Source: Xylogone sp. PMI_703
Lineage: Eukaryota; Ascomycota; Leotiomycetes
Assembly: GCA_021399445.1 (NCBI GenBank)
Contig: JAJTUQ010000001.1
Span: 5,394,001-5,458,000 of the forward strand
DNA: 64,000 bases
Reading direction: 5' to 3'
Shown here: positions 45,358 through 55,991 of the stretch, in pieces
Layout of the letters: each line of letters starts with the position of its first letter
How positions within the stretch are numbered: position 1 is the stretch's first letter
The notes under the pieces: generated by a model
What the model saw: the letters and a program-made list of their open reading frames with translations, nothing else
The model's database searches: none
Told to the model about the DNA's origin: nothing
Made by a program: the position numbers and the translations under genes

Positions 45358-48300
45358 ATGTGTGCCAAAAAGTACGCCCTTCTTCCCATGGAGGAAGAGG
45401 ATCTTGGGCCGCCAAAAGTAGTGGAAAAAAAGAAAGAGAGACGACGACACCGAGACAAGTCTCCATCTAGACACGAAAAGCGCAGAAGAGATGGAGTTCG
45501 AGATCACAGCCGCGAGCGCTCTCCTCGGCGCGAGTCAGAGCATAAGTCTAGAACGATTCGGCGAAGAGACATAAATGATGCTGAGTTCGAGGATAGATGG
45601 GGGGATGAGGAGTATGTTTCCGAAGATGGAGAGCCGGAGTTTCAAGAATCGGCGTCAAAACGCGTGAAGATAGATCATGATCAAAGTGCAAATGAAGGTG
45701 AGCTGTCTGAGGAGGCAAAGGCAGAGCTGGAACGGAGGCGGGATCAGGAAGAGAAGGAAGCATTTGCTAGGAGATTACAATCGAAAGATGCGGATAAAAC
45801 CAAAAAGATAGTCGAAGATCGATCGTCGACTAAAGAGGGAAACATCCTCGCACAACGGCGCCTCCTGGCAGATGACGCCGAGGCTCGAAGCGCAGTACTT
45901 CCAGATCTTAGAGAAAGATCTCGTCAAGAATATTTGAAGAAACGAGAAGCTGAGAGGTTAGCTCTACTGCGGAAGCAGGTGGCGGAAGAGACTGAAGAGC
46001 TACGGAGTGGCGTGAAGCTCTCTGAGCGGGAGAAGGCGGAATTCGCAAAGAATAGGGAGGTCCTACGCATTGCAGAGGAAAGGTTAAGGATCCATGACCA
46101 TCGCGATGGCTATGTTATACCCGAAGATTATATTACTGAGAAGGGCAAGATCGACAGAAAGAAGAAAGAAGAGGCCATGTATAAGCGATACGTGGATAGG
46201 GACGAATATGGGCAGGAGAAGTTCGTTACTGAGCATGAAGAATGGGAGCGTGAACAAGCCGCCAAAGCTAAGGCACAGATACAAAGTACCGAGAGAGTTG
46301 ACCAGGGCGAGTACGACTATGTTTTGGATGAAGAGCAGGGAATCAAATGGGTTATGGATTCAATCCTGCCCGGTGAGGGCAAAACCATGACGAAGGAGCA
46401 GAGATTTCTGGAAGAACAGTTGAAAGCCGCGGAAAAGAAGGCTTTATCAATGGAAGAAACCCGCAAAAGTTTACCTATATATGCGTATAGGGACCAGTTT
46501 CTTGAAGCTTTGGAGCAATTTCAAATATTGGTTATTGTTGGAGAGACAGGTAGCGGTAAAACGACTCAATTACCTCAATACCTACATGAAGCCGGCTATA
46601 CAAAGGGTGGGTTGAAGGTTGGATGTACGCAGCCGCGCCGAGTGGCTGCCATGAGCGTAGCGGCTCGTGTGGCAGACGAAATGGGCGTGAAGGTTGGTAA
46701 CGAAGTTGGATACTCCATCAGATTCGAGGATGCGACAAGTGAAAAGACCATTCTTAAGTACATGACTGACGGAATGTTACTGAGAGAGTTTATGACGGAA
46801 CCTGATCTTGGCGGATATTCTGCATTGATGATTGACGAGGCTCACGAACGAACAGTGCATACCGATATTCTTCTGGCATTGGTTAAGGATCTAGCAAGGG
46901 AACGACCAGACCTGAAACTTCTGATATCTTCGGCAACGATGAATGCCGCAAAGTTCGCCGAATATTTTGACGACGCTCCTATCTTCAACATCCCAGGACG
47001 GAGATATCCAGTCGATATTCATTATACGCCTCAACCAGAGGCAAACTATCTTGCAGCAGCCATCACTACTGTCTTTCAAATACATACTACGCAAGGAAAG
47101 GGGGACATTTTAGTCTTCTTAACTGGACAGGATGAAATTGAAGCTGCAGAGCAGAATATCACGGAGATTTCGAGGAAGCTGGGTAGTCGTGTAGCAGAAC
47201 TCGTCATTTGTCCGATTTATGCAAATCTGCCGTCTGAATTACAAGCTAAGATCTTTGAACCGACACCAGAAGGTGCCCGCAAAGTTGTACTCGCTACGAA
47301 CATTGCAGAGACTAGTTTAACCATAGACGGGATTGTATATGTGATCGATCCTGGGTTTGTCAAGGAGAACATATACAATCCGGCAACTGGTATGTCAAAG
47401 TTGGTAGCAGTCCCATGTTCACGTGCCTCAGCAAACCAAAGGAGTGGTCGTGCAGGCCGAGTTGGACCTGGGAAGTGCTTCCGCTTATACACAAAATGGG
47501 CCTTCATGAATGAGATGGAAGAAAGCACCACTCCAGAAATCCAAAGGACGAACCTTAATTCGGTTGTCCTACTCCTCAAATCTCTGGGCATCAATGACTT
47601 GCTGGATTTTGAATTCATGGACCCGCCTCCGACAGAAACATTGATCGGTGCTCTGAACCAGCTATTTGCACTACAAGCTCTTAATCACAAGGGAGAGTTG
47701 ACCAAGCTGGGGAGACAAATGGCCGAGTTCCCAACAGACCCAATGCTTGCTAAGGCTGTTCTTGCTGCGGACAAGCTTGGATGCGTAGAAGAAGTGCTTT
47801 CTATCGTCTCCATGTTGAGTGAGGCGTCGGCGCTTTTCTTCCGGCCTAAAGATAAGAAGATCCATGCCGATAGTGCAAGGGCTCGCTTCACAGTGAAAGA
47901 GGGTGGTGACCATCTGACCTTGTTAAACATATGGAACCAGTGGGTGGATAGTGATTTCAGCTACGTCTGGTCCAAGGAGAACTTCCTCCAGCAGAGATCT
48001 CTTACTCGAGCGCGAGACATCCGAGACCAACTTGCGAAGCTGTGCGAACGTGTTGAGGTAACGATGTCATCCTGCGGTGCGGCAGATCTAATCCCCATCC
48101 AAAAGGCTATTACAGCAGGCTTCTTCCCGAATGCCGCGAGGTTGCAAAGGGGAGGTGACAGTTATCGCACCGTGAAGAGCAACACCACAGTCTATATCCA
48201 CCCATCCTCCGTCCTTATGGACTCCAATCCGCCGATTAAGATGGTTGTTTATTACGAACTGGTGCAAACAACCAAGGAGTATATGCGTAGTTGCATGCCA

Positions 48301-48399
48301 ATCAAGCCGGAATGGCTGAATGAGGTTGCGCCACACTTCCATAAAAAGAAGGATCTCGAGGCTCTTGAGGACAGAAAAATGCCTAAGAGCCGGATGTGA
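45358..48399 (+). CDS. DEAH-box spliceosomal RNA helicase, Prp2/DHX16 type, 1013 aa
   Basis: A single long exon. The N-terminal 350 residues are charged with RS/RD runs. The helicase core has all expected motifs: GETGSGKT (395-402), TQPRRVAA, DEAH (493-496), SATMNAAKF, FLTGQDEIE, TNIAETSLTIDG and QRSGRAGR. The HA2/OB-fold tail follows with YIHPSSVLM and PEWLNEVAPHFH. Prp2 remodels the activated spliceosome before the first transesterification step. Assignment to Prp2 rather than Prp16, Prp22 or Prp43 rests on the N-terminal KKYALLPMEEEDLG segment and the end of the OB domain. Homologues usually have 80-100 more N-terminal residues. The first in-frame ATG used here (45358) gives MCAKKYALL, so an upstream exon may be missing from the model or lost. 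Confidence 0.9.
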   Translation: MCAKKYALLPMEEEDLGPPKVVEKKKERRRHRDKSPSRHEKRRRDGVRDHSRERSPRRESEHKSRTIRRRDINDAEFEDRWGDEEYVSEDGEPEFQESASKRVKIDHDQSANEGELSEEAKAELERRRDQEEKEAFARRLQSKDADKTKKIVEDRSSTKEGNILAQRRLLADDAEARSAVLPDLRERSRQEYLKKREAERLALLRKQVAEETEELRSGVKLSEREKAEFAKNREVLRIAEERLRIHDHRDGYVIPEDYITEKGKIDRKKKEEAMYKRYVDRDEYGQEKFVTEHEEWEREQAAKAKAQIQSTERVDQGEYDYVLDEEQGIKWVMDSILPGEGKTMTKEQRFLEEQLKAAEKKALSMEETRKSLPIYAYRDQFLEALEQFQILVIVGETGSGKTTQLPQYLHEAGYTKGGLKVGCTQPRRVAAMSVAARVADEMGVKVGNEVGYSIRFEDATSEKTILKYMTDGMLLREFMTEPDLGGYSALMIDEAHERTVHTDILLALVKDLARERPDLKLLISSATMNAAKFAEYFDDAPIFNIPGRRYPVDIHYTPQPEANYLAAAITTVFQIHTTQGKGDILVFLTGQDEIEAAEQNITEISRKLGSRVAELVICPIYANLPSELQAKIFEPTPEGARKVVLATNIAETSLTIDGIVYVIDPGFVKENIYNPATGMSKLVAVPCSRASANQRSGRAGRVGPGKCFRLYTKWAFMNEMEESTTPEIQRTNLNSVVLLLKSLGINDLLDFEFMDPPPTETLIGALNQLFALQALNHKGELTKLGRQMAEFPTDPMLAKAVLAADKLGCVEEVLSIVSMLSEASALFFRPKDKKIHADSARARFTVKEGGDHLTLLNIWNQWVDSDFSYVWSKENFLQQRSLTRARDIRDQLAKLCERVEVTMSSCGAADLIPIQKAITAGFFPNAARLQRGGDSYRTVKSNTTVYIHPSSVLMDSNPPIKMVVYYELVQTTKEYMRSCMPIKPEWLNEVAPHFHKKKDLEALEDRKMPKSRM

Positions 48400-48931
48400 C
48401 CGTACTATGTATATTAGTAAAGTATATAATGACCTATAGTTAAAGAGCGACATATATTGCTTACGATGACAATATACCTTAAAAGCTTAGCTAATCAGAG
48501 TATTTGCTATTACGTATCCTCACATTGAATCCGCTCTAATTTGCTCAAACTAGGCAGTCGTGTTAACCCCAGGCTGAAGACAAACTACGCCCCGCATTTA
48601 GCCACCGGCATGAAGGTCAGAAGGTCAATGAAGCTCAATTCAAAAGAAACAGTTACAAATTTGGAGTTATACAAAGTAATTGAATATTAATGTCATAATC
48701 CCAAAAATAACAACCTTTATAAAGTTATCACATTAAAGAAGTGTGGTGTTGTCAAATCCCAAAGAGTCGGAAAGTTACTAGAGTGGGAAGGCAACGAATG
48801 CTGCCGGGCTCGTGGGTAACCGGCTCAGTAGTACAGTATATAGACCTCTAGGCCCCCTTCAATCAGCGTCTTGCATTGTTGCGTCAATTGCAAGCAAAAT
48901 CACATCATCAGATTCTGCCTTTCCAGAAATC
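48400..48931. other. Tandem intergenic region
   Basis: 3' flank of the helicase gene and promoter of the small methyltransferase gene. The methyltransferase frame is open upstream of its ATG to about 48812 but without another ATG. Confidence 0.5.
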
Positions 48932-49755
48932 ATGTTTGACTACCAAATTGAGGTTCTATGGGCCCTATGGGATCCCGTACAATTCATGCTCTTGTCGAGT
49001 GCGTACGGTGTTGTCACCATCTTCAACCTCGTCACAAACTTCCAATTTGGACCATTGCGCTCACTCTCAGACTTCAAGGATGTCTGGTTTGCCACGTTCT
49101 GGGCAGCCGTTGGCACCGGCGTCAAAGAAACGGCTGAGCCAAATGTCACTCCTCTCCTGAAAGAAGCCTCGGGCGTCATCCTGGATATCGGCCCTGGAGT
49201 TGGTCTATGGTTGGACTTGTTCGATAAGGAGAAAGTTACAAAGATCTATGGAGTAGAACCAAACAAGGACCACCATGCACTTCTCAGGGAAAATATCAAA
49301 AAGGCAGGCCTAGCCGACGTATATGAGATCCTTGGGGTTGGTGTCGAAGACCTGGAAAGCCAAGGCATCGCGCCGGGAAGCATAGACACGGTGGTGACCA
49401 TCCAGTGCCTCTGCAGCATCCCAACGCCCCGGAAAATGATCCAGAGCCTTGCGGGTTATATCAAACCCGGCGGGAAGTGGATTGTATACGAGCATGTCAA
49501 ATCTCACCAGGGAGGATTTATTGAGAGTTATCAATGTAAGCCCCGCGTGAATATTTGGATAAATAATACGCTGACGAAACAAAAGCGTTCCTGAACATCG
49601 CATGGCCGCACCTCTTCGGCGGTTGTTCCATTACTAGGGATACTGAGAAGTGGCTCCGTGAATCTGCGGATTGGAGCTTTGTGTCCCTCAAGGCACCAGT
49701 TGATGAGAAGTCATACCAGGTTATTCCTCACACGATGGGGACCCTGGTCAAATAA
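48932..49755 (+). CDS. Class I SAM methyltransferase (METTL7-like), 257 aa, two exons
   Basis: Exons are 48932-49535 and 49586-49755, split by a 50-nt intron with closing phase. The N-terminus is hydrophobic (VLWALWDPVQFMLLSSAYGVV) and could anchor or embed in a membrane. The SAM site is VILDIGPGVGLWLDLF with IYGVEPNKDHH (acidic ribose-binding Glu). TVVTIQCLCSIPTPRKMI and YIKPGGKWIVYEHVKS complete the Rossmann core. Exon 2 gives AWPHLFGGCSITRDT, typical of METTL7/UbiE-like relatives. The methyl acceptor could be a lipid or thiol; it cannot be told. The small secreted peptide gene lies 450 bases downstream on the same strand. Confidence 0.82.
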
Positions 49756-50204
49756 GTTACAACAGTAATCACAATTCAAGCCGCCCTTTTGTAACTAGTA
49801 ATGGGCATTGGCGTTTCTGCCAAGTAAATGACTTATCCGGCTGGTTCCTGAGCTTGGCTAGTACTATCCCTCCCATAATACTTGTCACTTACAAGGGCAA
49901 AACTAGGGAGTATTGTAACCTCAACACGAACCTCGCGTAAGATTAAACAAGGGCCGCAGGAACTTTATAAGCTCAATTGGGAGATTTTGATTAATTTTTG
50001 TACCTCGTATCTCCGGGTTCGGGCAAATGGGAACATCAGATCAGAGGGGTTCTGTGGATAGGTGCCAAGTATTATCATATTAGGGGGATAGTATATATTC
50101 TACATTGAGGACGTCGACATACAGCCATCATCAAATTCTTTCTGAGAATCATCCTTCAAGTCTGTTCAGCTTCAAGATATTTTCAATCATCATTCACAGC
50201 TAAA
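49756..50204. other. Promoter region of the small secreted peptide
   Basis: About 450 bases with no open frame of note. A TATATA-like run lies near 50092, about 110 bases upstream of the peptide ATG. Confidence 0.45.
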
Positions 50205-50393
50205 ATGCATCTCCCCAAGATTGCTACTGCTGCCAGCATTCTGGCTATTGTATATGCCCTTCCATACAAAATCACTATTGGCCAACGAGAGGCAAAGCCT
50301 GAGCCATACGTGATCACCGGCGGCTTTTCTCCTCCTACACCTACAAAACGGCATGTGGAGTTTGAGCTATACGCAATCACTGTTGGACAATAG
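50205..50393 (+). CDS. Small secreted peptide precursor with three YxITxG units, 62 aa
   Basis: Starts at an ATG in good context (CTAAAATGC). Residues 1-18 form a signal peptide with a hydrophobic core (ATAASILAIVYA). The mature part contains three related cores: YKITIG (21-26), YVITGG (35-40) and YAITVG (56-61). The first two are separated by QREAKPEP, which looks like a degraded KREAEPEP kexin/dipeptidyl-peptidase spacer. A real Lys-Arg stands at 48-49, before the segment that carries the third core. There are no cysteines. The layout fits a kexin-processed peptide precursor, possibly pheromone-like or of the dikaritin RiPP type, whose cores are short Tyr/Ile peptides. I saw no UstYa (DUF3328)-type gene in the window, so modification is speculative. 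Expression is unproven. Confidence 0.65.
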   Translation: MHLPKIATAASILAIVYALPYKITIGQREAKPEPYVITGGFSPPTPTKRHVEFELYAITVGQ

Positions 50394-51373
50394 ATAGATC
50401 TGAGAGAGTGGCAGTAGTAAGATAAGATAGATGGACACGGAAGGTGGTCGATCGGAGTGGGAGACCTTAAACTAACAAACCTTGGTCTGGATTGCATCCG
50501 TTGCTAGCCATTGTTTAAAGATAGCTAATGGAATTTTCGATCTCTCTTAAGTACTACAGTTAAATGCCTTCATGATGGTGAAATCCCTGTGGACAACCAC
50601 ATTAACTACACCGAGACGTATATCATGAATAAGTGAGAGAGTGCATATTTTGCGCTAGGTGGGAAGAACGAAGAGATTATTCAGCCTGAATATCTCAAGA
50701 GATGAAGCGTAGATGCACAATATGAAGAAAGACACAATTGGAAGCAATCTATATCATGCCGTGCTTGAGAAGAGGGCCGTTCAATGTACGGCCAAAAATT
50801 ACTTTTCCTATTCCCCTGCAAAGTCGCGAAAACTCACCTTTTTTTGAAACTTTAATATAATTTTATCCGAATTCTAAACTAACAATCAAAAGGGGTGGGT
50901 TTTCGCGATATTCATGGATTTGAAAGCGGTCACAGTACCAAGTCCCACTCGCGTCAAATCGTAATTGATTTACATGTGAATGAATGGTGGGGTAATAATC
51001 CCTACTAAGCTATAGCTCCTCAATGGGCTAGTGCTATACAGTATCAAAGCTCCTGGTTCCACCACCTAGGGGCATGGACATAGGAAAATCTTCATTAATG
51101 GATGCAGCTACTTTATTTCCGAGGGATCTCTTTGGAATTTACAAATTCTACTTGAGATGAAGTGCTGTCTTCAAAAGTGATAGGTAAGCTCGAAAGGCTA
51201 GGCGACAGCCCTGTCCCCGTACGTGTAAGAAGCTTAGATCATCACGTAAATCCAGATGGCAACTGCAGCCGGAAACCCAACGTCTGAAATATACCCACTT
51301 CAACTTAACAGGCCTAACTATTTTGATTTTTCTCGGCGACTAGCTATTGATACAGCACCCTCGGATTATCTAC
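50394..51373. other. Intergenic region
   Basis: Nearly 1 kb, AT-rich, without a convincing frame or repeat. The end includes the promoter of the TMEM19-like gene. Confidence 0.5.
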
Positions 51374-52615
51374 ATGAAGGCCGTCTATGCGGTGCCAGCC
51401 ACACTGGCTTTGGTGTATCGAGCTTGGTCGCACAAGTCTCTGACACCGGTTGGAATAGCAGCTGCTGTATTGACCGCAATCGCCCATGCCGTCCATCCTT
51501 GGAACCTGCCTTTCGTACTTCTCATTGTATTTTTCTTAGCTGGTACGAGGGTTACAAAGGTACACCATGTCCATTTAACTGAGTATCTGTAATTACAGCT
51601 GACAGTTCCCCAGGTTAAGCACGATGTCAAGGCGCGCTTGACGTTAAGTGCAAGCGGCAGCTCCGGTGGTGAAGGAGCTCGGACGCATGTTCAAGGTATG
51701 CAGGGTACCTATATCAATCATTTACCCTACCTACTAATCATCTCTGTCTTAGTCCTCGCAAATTCTGCCGTGGCGTCAGTACTCTCCATCCTTCATGCAT
51801 ACCAGCTTCGTCAACGAGAGCGGAGCGGTGACTCGTTACAGGAATGTTATTCTCGGCCTGGAGATCTATTGATAGTCGGCATAGTTGCAAACTATGTTGC
51901 TGTCTGTGCAGATACTTTCAGTTCTGAATTAGGCATACTTTCGAAGAGCCAACCTCGACTCATCGTATCTCCCACTTTGCGAAAAGTTCCCCCAGGAACC
52001 AACGGTGGTGTTACTTTATGGGGCCTTATTGCTGGTTTGTTGGGCTCATTTATAATTGCAGTGACATCAGTTTTCTTCATCCCATTCTGTCAGGGGACAA
52101 AATCTACAGATGGATGGGACTTGAGCTCCAAGGTCCAATTCGTGGTGGCGTTTACGATCTGTGGCCTTTTGGGGAGTGTCTTGGACAGTGTACTCGGGGG
52201 CTTACTACAAGAAAGCGTCGTAGACATAAGAAGCGGTCGAATTGTAGAAGGCGAAGGGGGCAAGAGAGTGCTGGTACCTAAGGCAGGGAAAAGCAGCGAA
52301 TTCTACAAAAAACGTATGGCTATCAACATCTCCACAACAGGCGGCGAGGGTACAAATTCGATAGAGAAATCAATACCAGGAAATGCCGTGGATGAATCAG
52401 ACGATATCGACCTAGACAAGTACGATGTAAGGAGAAAGTTTCGAACACCGAGCTTTGGAGACGAGAAGCCAAGCCGTATTGTGGAGAGTGGAACGTTGGA
52501 TCTGCTTGACAACAACCAGGTGAACTTCCTTATGGCACTGATGATGAGTCTAGGGGCTATGTTTGTAGCAAGTTGGCTTTGGGAGATACCCTTCGAGTCC
52601 ACCTTGCCATTATAA
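51374..52615 (+). CDS. TMEM19/DUF92-family membrane protein, 376 aa, three exons
   Basis: Exons are 51374-51559, 51614-51695 and 51753-52615; phases close. The start is the ATG giving MKAVYAVPATLALVYRA, the first hydrophobic segment. Family hallmarks are HDVKARLTLSASG followed by GGEGARTHVQVLANS, and YVAVCADTFSSELGILSKSQPRLI with the RKVPPGTNGGVTLWG motif. WGLIAGLLGSFIIAVTSVFFI and a GLLGSVLDSVLGGLLQ helix follow. A hydrophilic loop of about 100 residues precedes the last helix (LMALMMSLGAMFVASWLWEI). About six membrane segments are expected. In plants and bacteria the DUF92 family is linked to phytyl-phosphate kinase (VTE6), so a polyprenyl-phosphate kinase role is possible for the fungal protein but unproven. 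Confidence 0.88.
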
Positions 52616-52905
52616 ATGCAGCTAAGTGGCCCGTATAGCTCTGATAATATAAACAAGACGATTCTAGAGATCTGCGCAACTGGACGCCTTAATAGTCATA
52701 TTTCCTATCTAAAATCTCAACAAACACGATGTGCCAAATAGCGCACTTCAGAAGCAGTCAAATTCTATATGCAAAATACAGTGCGTCAAAAAATTCTAGA
52801 TGCATGGCTCAAACATATCTAGTCAATTAAGACACTCCTTGCTAGTCAATTTGATCGCTCCCTCCAAAATTAATGAGATTCCAGGTGGATATGGACTTTG
52901 CCCCT

Positions 52906-54997
52906 TTACTCTGTCCCAAAAAATTCTATCCACATCCGCATCCATTCTCCTTCTCTAGTATTGTCTGTTTCTGATCCCAAGCCCAGTCTCTGGGCTTGTC
53001 GAAACTGAATAATAGAGTATTCTTTTCTTCCACTATTGAACTGTGCAACTGCTGCCCAAAAATAGCATCTCCCTTGCAGGAGCTTGTTATTCTTTAAATA
53101 ATCGTGTTTGCTAGCTATGATAGCTCTTTCGGCAGCGGCTACTGCCTGGGGACCGTTTTTCCTATCAATCTCCTTGCGGCATTGAACGATCAGGAGTTCA
53201 ACCTTACTCTGGTGAGCTATAACTGTAGATCTCTGGTCATTCCTCTGGATATCTTCCAGCGTTGCGTCAACTGTGTCTGGGGGAAGAATAGGCTCGAAAT
53301 TTCGAAGTCTCTCACTCATCCTTAAACGCGCTTCAAGGTCTGCTATTTGCTCGGACCGGAGCTTACACTCATTGCAAGGCTGCTCTCGTAAGTCCTGTAT
53401 CGTATTATCTCTATCCAATATCTCTCTGATCAGTTCCTGATTGGCGGCGGCCAAATTTTCTAGCAGCTGTGCAATCTCGTCCCTTCCACCGAACCATGAT
53501 CCTCTGCTCCTGACTAACGCAGCTCTAAGAGCGTTTAGTTCGTCCTGGAGTATTCTAATCTGTCTATTCTTAGATCCGATTGTCTCGTCTCTAGCTTCTA
53601 TACTCGCGATTATTTGTTCGATTTGGTGTATCGTTTGGTCGTGAAGCTCCTCCAGTTCGCTGAATCTAGCATCCTCCGCCAGCTTAGCCTTGTCCTTGGA
53701 CTCAATAATTGCATTCAGCTGCTTAACCTCTTCCTCTCTCTTCTTTGAGTAGTCTCTAAGGCGTTCCAGATCCCGGGCTAGAGTTTGCAACTGTGCCTCT
53801 AGGGCGTTCGGGGTTGGAGCGTTCAGTGGCTCTAGTATTTGCTCTACCTCTCTCGGCATTCGCCCCGACCCCCCCAGCAGTCGACCCGCCCTGCCCTCAT
53901 TTGGTGCAAGCTACAAAAGCCTAGTCAGCCATCCATTAATGGAATGTTGGGGTTATATAAGAATACACACTTTTTGGTACGTCCCTTTCAATACGGAGCT
54001 GTTTCCTTGAATCTCGTCTTGTGCAGAAAGTGACTCCTCATCACTTGAATCGTGCACTTCATCATAATTGGCATCTGAAGAGTTAGGATGAGGTTTTTTG
54101 TAAATTGCTGGTTTTCTAACCGTCGTATTAGTTGAAGATTCCTTTCCGGCCGGTAGAAAGACCTTAGGTCTCCAGTTATCCTTGATCCATTCCGGATCGC
54201 GAGATTTTTCGCGTATACCGGATACCGGAGGGAACGATTGAGGTGCCTCCTTATTCAAATTCTCCTTTGTCTCTATCCTGACTCTGGGGCTCTCAAGCTT
54301 TGGCGGTTCTACAGGCATGTTGTTATTTCGATCTTCTACCTTGGCTATAGCCGCATGTAAGGCTGGACGTGCTGCATCCTGCATCTGACGCCGACGCATG
54401 GACTTGGGCCAGCTGTTAGCTTGACTTCTAAGGAAAATGAGGTAAAATTCAAGTGAGTTTGGAACTTACTGGAGATACCCTCTGGTTATGTGCTGGGAGT
54501 GGTTCTTGTGTACCTCCAACCGGTGGCACAGGGTTAGCCACAAAGCTCTGGACGTCTCTTTCTTCACTATTTCCGCCTAAAGCAGGGTATATGCGGACAT
54601 TGTTCTTAGATGATGGCCTCTCCGGTGTTAACCCTTGATCTCGCCTCGGAACTGATAGCACTGGTAGTCCAAAAGCGATTGTGGCTCCCAAGTCCATTCC
54701 TGAGGATTCTGCTCCGCTGTGTGGTAATTCATTCGGAGAGTCACCGGACGGGCCGGCTGATGATCCTAATCGATTGGGATGTTGAATATTGACGCCTGGG
54801 ATTAGTAGTGACGAGTCAGATGGGTCACTGGCGATTGATTCTTGTGATCTGGAGAGTTCTGGGACATCTGGCTCTTCTGACGGACTCCGAGGTCGTTCAT
54901 TATTAGACAAAGAGCCAAGAAGTCTGGAAGGGGAGTATCTATGGGTCCAATGAGGTGTGCTATCCGGCCCATCGTCCGATTCTTTATTCCGAAGCAT
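52906..54997 (-). CDS. Coiled-coil protein with TPR-like C-terminus, 654 aa, three exons
   Basis: Exons are 54470-54997, 53971-54402 and 52906-53910, all phase 0. The joins are SP to SMRRRQMQDAARP and GTYQK to LAPNEGRAG. The N-terminal 320 residues are disordered and Ser/Pro-rich. A coiled coil of about 200 residues follows (LQTLARDLERLRDY to LRMSERLRNF), interrupted by CNECKL. The C-terminal 110 residues form helices (VELLIVQCRKEID, AAAERAIIAS, GRCYFWAAVAQFNSGR) that resemble TPR units. The start at 54997 is the first ATG; the frame stays open to 55081, so another 5' exon is possible. I do not recognise the protein. The neighbouring gene at 55992-56723 has a similar-looking C-terminus. Confidence 0.72.
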
Positions 54998-55991
54998 AGC
55001 TGAATAACCCCCTTTGGGCCAGATGTTTCCGCTTAAGCTTATAGAAACAGATAATGGCGCTGCTATTCTTGGAAGATGCAACTATTTGAGTAGGATTTGG
55101 TGTAGCAAACGCTCTGGCTAATTGAGAAAACGAGGTGGTCAATATAGATGCAACTCTTGCTTGATCCAAGGACTTCGAGGTTACACAGGCAGTTATTATG
55201 TAGACCTGCCCACCCCTTTTCTTGTGGCGCTTCAATAAAGAGGTGGTCAAGCTTTGAGTTCCTCCATTGTGGGCTCATTCTTGGTGCTATCAATAGATCA
55301 TTTCTCGATCCTCAATGGTGAGTAGGATTGGGTCATAAGGAATACTTTCTTCCTTGATCTGACTTGCTTAAGGATTAGTCATCTAAGACAGTTGTTCAAT
55401 TTGGAGGACCAGAAAGGGTGGATCTTAGATGCTGGGTTTACCCTAGTTGTGTCCATTACACCATTAACGTTTGAACTTCACAGGAGTCAAGGAGTTTTAC
55501 TACCAGACTATTTTGGGATTCCCAGACCCATATTTCGATCTTTCTACGTGAACGAAGCAAAGGCAATATGAATTATTCTTAGCACCTCAACCCCGGGAGA
55601 CTTCATCGAATAGCGGATTTCCTTTTCCTTCACCTTAGTAATGTAAGAGAAAAGATGAGACGTACAAACTTTAGGAGCGTGTGATTCCAAGGAATTGAAT
55701 GTAGATCATGAGCTGATTAGCTGTGTGGGATTGTGATAGTGTATCCTATGTTCTACCCTCCACTACCAGGCATAAAGAGACAAAGAGTAGATATATCCTA
55801 TTCATAACTCCATCTTCCTAGTACAAAGCAACGAATCCTGATTTTGCATGACATATGTACAAAGAAAATGGCATCTTCATATAATACGCCCATAAATAGA
55901 AACCATGAAACCCATCATTCGGATAAAGAAAACAAAGAAACAAAGCAAAGTCGAGTTCATCACAGCATCAACATCAACATCAACGTCCGAT
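54998..55991. other. Intergenic region, possibly with an unrecognised first exon
   Basis: About 1 kb upstream of the coiled-coil gene. Minus-strand frames up to 55293, one including FSQLARAFATPNPTQI, could hold a 5' exon of that gene, but no join was clearly better than starting at 54997. The rest is AT-rich. Confidence 0.4.
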
